NCBI RefSeq assembly: GCF_001792775.2
Contig: NZ_MLGE02000001.1
Location: forward strand, 62,001-126,000
Source of the DNA: Staphylococcus pseudintermedius
Lineage (GTDB): Bacteria > Bacillota > Bacilli > Staphylococcales > Staphylococcaceae
Direction: 5' to 3'
Length of the DNA: 64,000 bases
Below the pieces are notes generated by a model. That model made no database searches. It saw only the letters and a program-made list of their open reading frames with translations, and was not told the origin of the DNA. Positions 56,826 to 64,000 of this stretch are shown piece after piece (the first letter of the stretch is position 1; each line of letters opens with the position of its first letter). A program made the translations under genes and the position numbers.

Positions 56826-58849
56826 CACAAAAACAAAAGAAATTTCTTCACTATAGTTGGATAACGCTCCTTTGTGTGGGCGTTATTTTACTTTTATTAG
56901 GCACGCTGGGCAATGCAGTACAAGCGACAGGCTTAGTTGATGAAACCATTGATACAAGCAATGAATACTCCAAGTATGGTTTGAATCAATATCAGCTTGA
57001 TTATTATGTGGACAATAGCTGGGGCTGGCTTCCATGGAATTGGAGTGATGGCATAGGACAATCGGTGATGTATGGATTGTATGCCATTACTAATTTTATT
57101 TGGACAATTTCTCTTTATCTATCGAACGCCACAGGTTATTTGGTGAAAGAAGCCTATGCCTTAGATTTCATTAGTCAAACATCCCAAGCAATTGGCGAAA
57201 ACATGCAGACGATTGCAGGCATTACACCGAATGGCTTTTCCAGTTCAGGGTTTTATGTCGGTTTCCTCCTTCTTTTTATTCTCATTGTTGGAATCTATGT
57301 TGCCTATACAGGATTGGTTAAGCGAGAAACGACGAAAGTGATACGAGCTGTTTTAAACTTTGTCGTGGTGTTTATTCTATCGGCTTCCTTTATTGCGTAT
57401 GCACCCGATTATATTGCGAAAATCAATGATTTTTCCAAAGATGTCAGTACCGCCAGTCTGAATATTGGGACAAAAATTGTTCTTCCTAACACGGATAGTC
57501 AAGGGAAAGACAGTGTGGACATGATACGTGACAGCTTATTCTCTGTTCAAGTAAAGCAACCATGGCTATTGCTTCAATATGGCTCCACTGATGTAGAAGC
57601 GTTAGGGGAAGAACGTGTGGAAAGTTTATTGTCTACCAGTCCAGATACAAACAATGGTGAAGATAGAGAAAATGTAGTGATTGAAGAAATTGAAGATCAT
57701 GACAATACCTATTTAACCCTACCGAAGACGATTTCCAGATTAGGAACAGTCTTCTTTTTGTTTGTATTCAATATTGGTATCTCGATTTTTGTTTTCCTTC
57801 TAACAGGAATCATGATTTTTTCGCAAGTGCTATTTATTATTTTCGCTATGTTTTTGCCAATCAGTTTCCTATTAAGTATGTTGCCGAGTTTTGATGGCAT
57901 GGGCAGGCATGCCATTACCAAGTTATTTAATGTGATTATGACAAGGGCTGGTATTACCTTGATTATTACCGTTGCCTTTAGTATTTCCACTATGCTTTAT
58001 TCGCTGTCAGCAAGTTCTCCCTTTTTCATGATTATGTTTTTACAAATTGTGACCTTTGCAGGGATTTATTTTAAACTGGGCGATTTAATGAGCCTATTCA
58101 CTTTACAAAGCAACGACTCTCAAAACATGGGCAGACAAGTGTTTCGCAGACCTCGTCAAATGATGAATCGACAAACCAGAAGATTTCAACGCAGTATGAG
58201 TAAGATTTTTCGTGGAAAAGCAGGGTCAACGAAGCAAAAGACAATGACAACAAAGCAGAATCAAACCAATAAAGCTAACCATACTCGTCAAAATGAACGG
58301 ACTACACCAAAGAAAGAAACAGCACTTTCCAATGTGAAAAAGCAACAAGGCGGTATCGGGCAACGATTAGGTGAAAAGACAGCCCATGTATTGGACACGA
58401 AAAATCGTCTAGTCAATAAAAGAAAGCAGGCAAAACAACAGATACAGGCGACACCAACCCATGTCAAATATGCCCTTCATCAAGGAAAAGAGAATGTCAC
58501 TCATAATGTAACAGACTTTAAACAATCTATGGCAGATACCAAAGCTCAACGCAAACAACAGCGTATGAACCAGCAGGAGCAAAAACGAAAGAACATTGCT
58601 CAAAAGCGTTTGGAGCTGGATAAAGCAAAAGAAAAAAGACGAAAAGAAAACCCATCATCTCCTGTTCAGAATAACCAGCAGCATGTTCGCAAGCGTCAGC
58701 AAACCGTCACGCCTGTTTTGTCACAAAACACTAAACGTGAAAATCATCAGCGACCATTGAAAAAAGAGCAAAAACAAAAGACACCACCGAAGCAATTCAA
58801 TCAGAGGAAGCTAAATAAAAGAACGGATAAGCGAGGACAACAAACATGA
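56822..58849 (+). CDS. VirB6-like channel protein (Orf15/ConG-like)
   Basis: A 675-aa protein with a signal-like first helix, about seven hydrophobic segments (to about 420) and a long basic, Gln/Lys/Arg-rich cytoplasmic tail (about 440-675). This matches the Orf15/VirB6-type inner-membrane component of Gram-positive T4SS. It overlaps its neighbours by 4 nt on both sides. Confidence 0.9.
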   Translation: MTQKQKKFLHYSWITLLCVGVILLLLGTLGNAVQATGLVDETIDTSNEYSKYGLNQYQLDYYVDNSWGWLPWNWSDGIGQSVMYGLYAITNFIWTISLYLSNATGYLVKEAYALDFISQTSQAIGENMQTIAGITPNGFSSSGFYVGFLLLFILIVGIYVAYTGLVKRETTKVIRAVLNFVVVFILSASFIAYAPDYIAKINDFSKDVSTASLNIGTKIVLPNTDSQGKDSVDMIRDSLFSVQVKQPWLLLQYGSTDVEALGEERVESLLSTSPDTNNGEDRENVVIEEIEDHDNTYLTLPKTISRLGTVFFLFVFNIGISIFVFLLTGIMIFSQVLFIIFAMFLPISFLLSMLPSFDGMGRHAITKLFNVIMTRAGITLIITVAFSISTMLYSLSASSPFFMIMFLQIVTFAGIYFKLGDLMSLFTLQSNDSQNMGRQVFRRPRQMMNRQTRRFQRSMSKIFRGKAGSTKQKTMTTKQNQTNKANHTRQNERTTPKKETALSNVKKQQGGIGQRLGEKTAHVLDTKNRLVNKRKQAKQQIQATPTHVKYALHQGKENVTHNVTDFKQSMADTKAQRKQQRMNQQEQKRKNIAQKRLELDKAKEKRRKENPSSPVQNNQQHVRKRQQTVTPVLSQNTKRENHQRPLKKEQKQKTPPKQFNQRKLNKRTDKRGQQT

Positions 58850-59868
58850 AGCTAAAAATAACAGTGATTTGTAGTGTGGTCTTCTCTCTCTTCTTTTTTC
58901 TCTTATTATTCCTAGTCATTTTCTTTGCAGATGATACGGACAGTGGCGAAAACAACAAGGATTCTTCTATTCCACAAGGCGGTGTGACCGTTTCACCAGA
59001 AGTGTTGGCACACCGTCCGTTGATTGAAAAATATGGTAAGGAATATGGGATTGAAGACTATGTTTCTTATATCTTAGCCATTATGCAAGTGGAATCGGGC
59101 GGTACAGCAGAAGATGTTATGCAAAGTTCCGAATCTTTGGGTTTACCGCCCAACAGTTTGAGTACCGAAGAGTCCATCAAACAAGGGGTTAAATATTTCA
59201 GTGAATTATTAACCAGTGCAGAACAACAAGGAGTGGATATAGATTCTGTTATCCAATCTTATAATTATGGCGGTGGCTTTTTAAATTATGTGAGGAGTCA
59301 TGGGAAAAAATATACCTATGAATTAGCCGAACAGTTTTCTAAAGAGAAGTCGGGTGGTCAAAAAGCAGACTATCCCAATCCTATAGCCATACCTGTGAAT
59401 GGTGGTTGGCGATATAACTATGGAAATCAGTTTTATGTTCAGTTGGTTTCACAATACCTAACCGACACTTCCCCAACAGAATTTGATGATGAAACCGTGC
59501 AAGTCATTATGGACGAAGCCTTGAAATACGAAGGGTTTCCCTATGTCTTTGGAGGGGCGTCGCCTACCACCTCTTTTGATTGTAGTGGCTTAATACAATG
59601 GGTGTATGACAAAGCTGGCATTTCTCTCCCTCGTGTCGCCCAAGATCAGTATGACGCTACGCAAGAAATCTCTATGGAAGAAGCCCAAGCAGGCGACCTT
59701 ATCTTCTTTCATTCAACCTATAATGCAGGCACATATGTGACTCATGTGGCGATATATTTAGAGGGAAATCGCTTTTATCATGCAGGCGACCCAATCGGTT
59801 ATGGCGACTTAAGCAGTCGTTATTGGCAAGACCATCTGATTGGGGCTAGACGTGTTATTCATAACTAA
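58846..59868 (+). CDS. Bifunctional cell-wall hydrolase (Orf14, CwlT-like)
   Basis: A 340-aa protein with an N-terminal membrane anchor (about 5-28), a lysozyme-like domain (about 55-190, LAIMQVESGG with the catalytic Glu) and an NlpC/P60 endopeptidase domain (about 220-340, Cys246 in FDCSGL and His300 in THVAIY). It opens peptidoglycan for the transfer channel. Overlaps orf15 by 4 nt. Confidence 0.92.
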   Translation: MKLKITVICSVVFSLFFFLLLFLVIFFADDTDSGENNKDSSIPQGGVTVSPEVLAHRPLIEKYGKEYGIEDYVSYILAIMQVESGGTAEDVMQSSESLGLPPNSLSTEESIKQGVKYFSELLTSAEQQGVDIDSVIQSYNYGGGFLNYVRSHGKKYTYELAEQFSKEKSGGQKADYPNPIAIPVNGGWRYNYGNQFYVQLVSQYLTDTSPTEFDDETVQVIMDEALKYEGFPYVFGGASPTTSFDCSGLIQWVYDKAGISLPRVAQDQYDATQEISMEEAQAGDLIFFHSTYNAGTYVTHVAIYLEGNRFYHAGDPIGYGDLSSRYWQDHLIGARRVIHN

Positions 59869-59884
59869 GAAAGGAATGAATCAA

Positions 59885-60814
59885 ATGATTATAAAAATCG
59901 AGCGAAAAGAAAAGAAGGAGAAACCAAAGAAATCTAAAAAACCGAGCAAGCAAAGAAAAGTTCCGATGATTAAAGTTGGCACGCATAAGAAATTAACCTT
60001 TGTTTTATGGGTTTTATTGATTGGTAGTGTCGGATTTGGAATCTATAAAAATTTTACTGCCATTGACACTCATACTGTCCGTGAAACAGAAATCATTAAA
60101 CAGCAGATTGTCGATACCAACCAAGTAGAAAGTTTTGTGAAATCCTTTGCGAAAGACTACTTTTCGTGGCAACAATCCCAAGAAGCCATTGATAAACGAA
60201 ATGAAAAATTGACCCATTATTTGACGGAAGAATTGCAGGTATTAAATGAAGAAATGATTCGTAAGGATATTCCTACTAGTTCTAGTGTGAACGATATACA
60301 GGTGTGGCAGGTTTCTCAAGTGAATGAGAACACCTTTGAGGTACTGTTTTCTGTTGAACAAGTTATTACCGAAGACAAAGACAAGGAAACTATATCGTCT
60401 AGCTTTCATGTGGTTGTCCATATAGATGAATCAGATAATATGGTTATTATCAAAAATCCGACAATGAGTAAGAAACCTCAAAAATCGGACTACCAACCCA
60501 AACAGCTAGAAAGTGACCATACAGTAGATACAGAAACGATGGACGAAATCACTAGCTTTTTAGAAACGTTCTTCCAGCTCTATCCTACCGCCACAGAAAA
60601 AGAATTGACTTACTATGTAAGTAATCATGTGTTACCTATGATTAACAAGGAATATGTTTTCGAGGAATTGGTGAATCCTATCTTTACCAGAAAAGATAAC
60701 CAAGTAATCGTGAATGTCGCTGTGAAATATTTAGATCAAGAAACAAAGGCAACCCAAATCTCGCAATTTGAGTTGATATTAGAAAAACAAGATAATTGGA
60801 AGATTGTAAAATAA
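59885..60814 (+). CDS. Conjugation protein TcpC/ConC (Orf13)
   Basis: A 309-aa protein with a very basic cytoplasmic N-terminus, one membrane helix (about 37-57) and an extracellular part with two NTF2-like domains, the TcpC/VirB8-type fold. AAAGGA (59870-59875) selects ATG 59885 (9 nt). Last gene of the conjugation operon. Confidence 0.9.
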   Translation: MIIKIERKEKKEKPKKSKKPSKQRKVPMIKVGTHKKLTFVLWVLLIGSVGFGIYKNFTAIDTHTVRETEIIKQQIVDTNQVESFVKSFAKDYFSWQQSQEAIDKRNEKLTHYLTEELQVLNEEMIRKDIPTSSSVNDIQVWQVSQVNENTFEVLFSVEQVITEDKDKETISSSFHVVVHIDESDNMVIIKNPTMSKKPQKSDYQPKQLESDHTVDTETMDEITSFLETFFQLYPTATEKELTYYVSNHVLPMINKEYVFEELVNPIFTRKDNQVIVNVAVKYLDQETKATQISQFELILEKQDNWKIVK

Positions 60815-60883
60815 CAAATATTGGTACATGATTACAGATACTTTGTAATCATGTACTCTTTTTGATAAAAAATTGGAGATTCC

Positions 60884-60912
60884 TTTACAAATATGCTCTT
60901 ACGTGCTATTAT
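60884..60912 (+). promoter_or_regulatory. tet(M) promoter
   Basis: TTTACA (60884-60889), 17-bp spacer, TATTAT (60907-60912). It lies upstream of the tet(M) leader. Confidence 0.75.
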
Positions 60913-60942
60913 TTAAGTGACTATTTAAAAGGAGTTAATAAA

Positions 60943-61151
60943 TATGCGGCAAGGTATTCTTAAATAAACTGTCAATTTGATAGCGGGAACAAATAATTAG
61001 ATGTCCTTTTTTAGGAGGGCTTAGTTTTTTGTACCCAGTTTAAGAATACCTTTATCATGTGATTCTAAAGTATCCAGAGAATATCTGTATGCTTTGTATA
61101 CCTATGGTTATGCATAAAAATCCCAGTGATAAAAGTATTTATCACTGGGAT
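60943..61151 (+). promoter_or_regulatory. tet(M) attenuation leader
   Basis: A very short leader frame (MRQGILK, 60943-60966) overlaps the left arm of a long hairpin (GGTATTCTTAAATAAACTG with CAGTTTAAGAATACC near 61036-61050). A second hairpin ATCCCAGTGATAAA / TTTATCACTGGGAT (61120-61133, 61138-61151) plus T-run is the known tet(M) attenuator; ribosome stalling by tetracycline favours read-through. Confidence 0.75.
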
Positions 61152-61175
61152 TTTTATGCCCTTTTGGGTTTTTGA
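61089..61175 (+). CDS. tet(M) leader peptide (Orf12)
   Basis: A 28-aa leader (MLCIPMVMHKNPSDK..., ending WDFYALLGF) that spans the attenuator hairpin and ends 15 bp before tet(M). It matches Orf12 of Tn916. Confidence 0.85.
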   Translation: MLCIPMVMHKNPSDKSIYHWDFYALLGF

Positions 61176-61190
61176 ATGGAGGAAAATCAC

Positions 61191-63110
61191 ATGAAAATTA
61201 TTAATATTGGAGTTTTAGCTCATGTTGATGCAGGAAAAACTACCTTAACAGAAAGCTTATTATATAACAGTGGAGCGATTACAGAATTAGGAAGCGTGGA
61301 CAAAGGTACAACGAGGACGGATAATACGCTTTTAGAACGTCAGAGAGGAATTACAATTCAGACAGGAATAACCTCTTTTCAGTGGGAAAATACGAAGGTG
61401 AACATCATAGACACGCCAGGACATATGGATTTCTTAGCAGAAGTATATCGTTCATTATCAGTTTTAGATGGGGCAATTCTACTGATTTCTGCAAAAGATG
61501 GCGTACAAGCACAAACTCGTATATTATTTCATGCACTTAGGAAAATGGGGATTCCCACAATCTTTTTTATCAATAAGATTGACCAAAATGGAATTGATTT
61601 ATCAACGGTTTATCAGGATATTAAAGAGAAACTTTCTGCCGAAATTGTAATCAAACAGAAGGTAGAACTGTATCCTAATATGTGTGTGACGAACTTTACC
61701 GAATCTGAACAATGGGATACGGTAATAGAGGGAAACGATGACCTTTTAGAGAAATATATGTCCGGTAAATCATTAGAAGCATTGGAACTCGAACAAGAGG
61801 AAAGCATAAGATTTCAGAATTGTTCTCTGTTCCCTCTTTATCATGGAAGTGCAAAAAGTAATATAGGGATTGATAACCTTATAGAAGTTATTACTAATAA
61901 ATTTTATTCATCAACACATCGAGGTCCGTCTGAACTTTGCGGAAATGTTTTCAAAATTGAATATACAAAAAAAAGACAACGTCTTGCATATATACGCCTT
62001 TATAGTGGAGTACTACATTTACGAGATTCGGTTAGAGTATCAGAAAAAGAAAAAATAAAAGTTACAGAAATGTATACTTCAATAAATGGTGAATTATGTA
62101 AGATTGATAGAGCTTATTCTGGAGAAATTGTTATTTTGCAAAATGAGTTTTTGAAGTTAAATAGTGTTCTTGGAGATACAAAACTATTGCCACAGAGAAA
62201 AAAGATTGAAAATCCGCACCCTCTACTACAAACAACTGTTGAACCGAGTAAACCTGAACAGAGAGAAATGTTGCTTGATGCCCTTTTGGAAATCTCAGAT
62301 AGTGATCCGCTTCTACGATATTACGTGGATTCTACGACACATGAAATTATACTTTCTTTCTTAGGGAAAGTACAAATGGAAGTGATTAGTGCACTGTTGC
62401 AAGAAAAGTATCATGTGGAGATAGAACTAAAAGAGCCTACAGTCATTTATATGGAGAGACCGTTAAAAAATGCAGAATATACCATTCACATCGAAGTGCC
62501 GCCAAATCCTTTCTGGGCTTCCATTGGTTTATCTGTATCACCGCTTCCGTTGGGAAGTGGAATGCAGTATGAGAGCTCGGTTTCTCTTGGATACTTAAAT
62601 CAATCATTTCAAAATGCAGTTATGGAAGGGATACGCTATGGTTGCGAACAAGGATTATATGGTTGGAATGTGACGGATTGTAAAATCTGTTTTAAGTACG
62701 GTTTATACTATAGCCCTGTTAGTACTCCAGCAGATTTTCGGATGCTTACTCCTATTGTACTGGAGCAAGCCTTTAGAAAAGCTGGAACAGAATTGTTAGA
62801 GCCATATCTTAGTTTTAAAGTTTATGCACCACAGGAATATCTTTCACGGGCATATAACGATGCTCCCAAATATTGTGCAAATATCGTAAATACTCAACTG
62901 AAAAATAATGAGGTCATTATTATTGGAGAAATTCCTGCTCGATGTATTCAAGATTATCGCAATGATTTAACTTTTTTTACAAATGGGCTTAGTGTTTGTT
63001 TAGCAGAGCTAAAAGGATATCAGGTTACCACTGGCGAACCTGTTTGCCAGACCCGTCGTCTAAATAGTCGGATAGATAAAGTAAGATATATGTTCAATAA
63101 AATAACTTAG
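61191..63110 (+). CDS. tet(M): Tetracycline resistance ribosomal protection protein Tet(M)
   Basis: A 639-aa GTPase of the EF-G-like ribosomal protection family. G1 AHVDAGKTT, switch region [13 protein letters not shown]3 IDTPGHMDF and G4 NKIDQ are present, followed by EF-G domains II-V. It removes tetracycline from the ribosome. GGAGG (61178-61182) supports ATG 61191, which gives the standard length. It is controlled by the attenuation leader and can be read through into orf6/downstream genes. Confidence 0.97.
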   Translation: MKIINIGVLAHVDAGKTTLTESLLYNSGAITELGSVDKGTTRTDNTLLERQRGITIQTGITSFQWENTKVNIIDTPGHMDFLAEVYRSLSVLDGAILLISAKDGVQAQTRILFHALRKMGIPTIFFINKIDQNGIDLSTVYQDIKEKLSAEIVIKQKVELYPNMCVTNFTESEQWDTVIEGNDDLLEKYMSGKSLEALELEQEESIRFQNCSLFPLYHGSAKSNIGIDNLIEVITNKFYSSTHRGPSELCGNVFKIEYTKKRQRLAYIRLYSGVLHLRDSVRVSEKEKIKVTEMYTSINGELCKIDRAYSGEIVILQNEFLKLNSVLGDTKLLPQRKKIENPHPLLQTTVEPSKPEQREMLLDALLEISDSDPLLRYYVDSTTHEIILSFLGKVQMEVISALLQEKYHVEIELKEPTVIYMERPLKNAEYTIHIEVPPNPFWASIGLSVSPLPLGSGMQYESSVSLGYLNQSFQNAVMEGIRYGCEQGLYGWNVTDCKICFKYGLYYSPVSTPADFRMLTPIVLEQAFRKAGTELLEPYLSFKVYAPQEYLSRAYNDAPKYCANIVNTQLKNNEVIIIGEIPARCIQDYRNDLTFFTNGLSVCLAELKGYQVTTGEPVCQTRRLNSRIDKVRYMFNKIT

Positions 63111-63201
63111 TGCGTTTTATGTTGTTATATAAATATGGTTTCTTATTAAATAAGATGAAATATTCTTTAATATAGATTTGAATTAAAGTGGAAAGGAGGA
63201 G

Positions 63202-63396
63202 ATTGTTATTATAAACTACAAGTGGATATTGTGTCCTATTTGTGGAAATAAAACAAGACTACGAATACGAGTGGATACTATACTTAAAAATTTCCCTTTA
63301 TACTGCCCCAAATGTAAGAACGAAACTTTAATTAATGTTCAAAAAATGAATATAATAACAATCAAAGAGCCAGACGCCAAGACGCAGAGCCGATAA
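63202..63396 (+). CDS. Orf6-like cysteine-rich KTR protein
   Basis: About 62-64 aa with KWILCPICGNKTRLRIR and YCPKCKNE, the two zinc-knuckle-like Cys pairs and KTR motif of this family, ending DAKTQSR. No ATG, GTG or TTG starts the frame; AAGGAGG at 63193-63199 points to ATT at 63208 (8 nt) or 63202 as a rare start. It lies directly after tet(M), as in Tn916. Function unknown. Confidence 0.7.
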   Translation: MVIINYKWILCPICGNKTRLRIRVDTILKNFPLYCPKCKNETLINVQKMNIITIKEPDAKTQSR

Positions 63397-63434
63397 TTTG
63401 AGAAATGAAACTCTCATCTTATCGGCTCTTTTTG
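63386..63434 (+). terminator. Terminator after orf6
   Basis: AGAGCCGATAA (63386-63396) pairs with TTATCGGCTCT (63419-63429), then TTTTTG. The left arm includes the orf6 stop codon. It is symmetric enough to end orf9 transcripts as well. Confidence 0.75.
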
Positions 63435-63453
63435 TTTATCTGAATTTTACTGA

Positions 63454-63807
63454 CTAGCCTTCAATATTTCTTGCTTCATTGATACCTTTTGCTAGTGCTT
63501 CCATTAAGGATAGTTCTTTGTCTGTAAAGCTATCCATGTATTTTTCTACCTGTAACCTTCGAGTGCTTTTAATCAAATTATCTGTAGGTAAGAAAAATTC
63601 ATCAATAGATACATGGAGTAATGATACAAGATCATACAGCACTTGTGTACTTGGGTGTTGTCCTTTGTTTTCTATATTTGTTAAATAACGTGGGTCAATT
63701 TCAATCATTGTTCCCACTTGTTCACGAGTGAGACCCCGTTTCATTCGAGCCTCTTTAATCGCTAAACCAACGGCTCTAAAATCGTATTTATCTTCTTTTT
63801 TACGCAT
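63454..63807 (-). CDS. XRE-family repressor Orf9
   Basis: A 117-aa protein with an N-terminal HTH (about 12-65, [28 protein letters not shown]), the Orf9 regulator of Tn916. It is read against tet(M), and transcription from the tet(M) side is thought to silence it and allow orf7/orf8 expression, linking transfer to tetracycline. AGGTGATTT precedes ATG 63807. Confidence 0.9.
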   Translation of the reverse strand: MRKKEDKYDFRAVGLAIKEARMKRGLTREQVGTMIEIDPRYLTNIENKGQHPSTQVLYDLVSLLHVSIDEFFLPTDNLIKSTRRLQVEKYMDSFTDKELSLMEALAKGINEARNIEG

Positions 63808-64000
63808 ACTAAATCACCTCTATACATTTTACTGTTCCTATATAACCATAAACAGGTATAGAAAAACATGTTATATAGTTTATGAGTTCCTATAGAACAC
63901 TGTGGAATTTATTAATGCGATGAATCCAATTTCAAATAGAAAGGTCGCTGATTTTATTTACCTATACAACTTTATAAAATTTAGTCATACTCCTAGAAAG
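63808..64000. promoter_or_regulatory. orf9/orf7 divergent promoter region (window edge)
   Basis: AT-rich region where Tn916 has the divergent orf9 and orf7 promoters. The repeated TTCCTATA(T/G)A (63834-63842 and, as GTTCCTATAGA, 63887-63897) could be operator sites. orf7 itself is not reached. Confidence 0.4.

Larger units (their letters stand above)
41170..64000. mobile_element. Tn5801/Tn916-type conjugative element with tet(M) (right end beyond window)
   Basis: From the att core GAGTGGGAATAA (minus strand) rightward the region holds the Tn916-family conjugation module in canonical order, oriT, tet(M) with its leader, orf6 and orf9. The guaA 3'-end target is that of Tn5801 rather than Tn916. 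Cargo not found in basic Tn916 comprises the Gabija-like pair, a Mom-like gene, an AbiJ-like gene and a DUF6037-like gene. orf7/8, xis, int and the right att should follow after 64000. That the left end is at 41170 is inferred from the att core. Confidence 0.8.

Noticed and set aside
41170-64000. Tn916 proper
   Set aside because: The left att core is the guaA 3' end, the Tn5801 target, and several cargo genes are not in Tn916. int lies outside the window, so the name remains provisional.

Overview
The window looks like the chromosome of a low-GC staphylococcus, most likely of the Staphylococcus intermedius/pseudintermedius group. The evidence is a complete staphylopine (cnt) operon, a CstR/CstA/CstB persulfide locus, a YSIRK-type lipase, an LPXTG surface protein, a Tn552 beta-lactamase transposon and integrative elements stacked at what reads as the 3' end of guaA. 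The species is inferred; no rRNA or other marker gene lies in the window.

Layout. 1-7,331 is chromosomal: an RpiR-type regulator, a membrane protein of unknown function, the divergent cst locus (cstB-cstA / cstR-tauE, CstR operators between), an MFS exporter and an ABM-fold protein. 7,338-13,882 is a complete Tn552 (blaZ-blaR1-blaI, resolvase, p480, p271) with ~115-bp terminal inverted repeats and a 6-bp target duplication. 14,049-23,384 is the cnt operon on the minus strand (order of transcription K-L-M-A-B-C-D-F-E), preceded by a near-perfect Zur box and a perfect 7-1-7 Fur box. 23,750-35,023 holds a lipoprotein, a glutamine-amidotransferase/permease pair, a secreted lipase, an LPXTG protein, a thermonuclease with an Excalibur domain and a TDT-family transporter.

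35,060-64,000 is accessory DNA. A 90-bp segment ending in the guaA-3'-like core TTATTCCCACTC occurs three times (35,060, 37,001, 41,092) and divides the region into three adjacent insertions. Remnant A has an Abi/HEPN gene and the last 48 codons of an integrase. Remnant B is a decayed SaPI/PICI-like island: frameshifted integrase, broken repressor and terS, but an intact secreted-protein plus small-membrane-protein pair that resembles a bacteriocin cassette. The third insertion is a Tn5801/Tn916-type conjugative element running off the right edge: an IS256-family insertion, a Gabija-like OLD nuclease/UvrD helicase pair, the conjugation module (orf23 to orf13, oriT) and tet(M) with its attenuation leader, then orf6 and orf9. 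orf7/8, xis, int and guaA are expected beyond the edge.

The conjugative element carries several candidate phage-defence or counter-defence genes in one transfer unit: the Gabija-like pair, a Mom-like DNA-modification candidate between orf22 and orf21, an AbiJ-like HEPN gene with its own terminator, ArdA and an adjacent unknown gene with its own promoter and terminator. No tRNA, rRNA or CRISPR array was seen.
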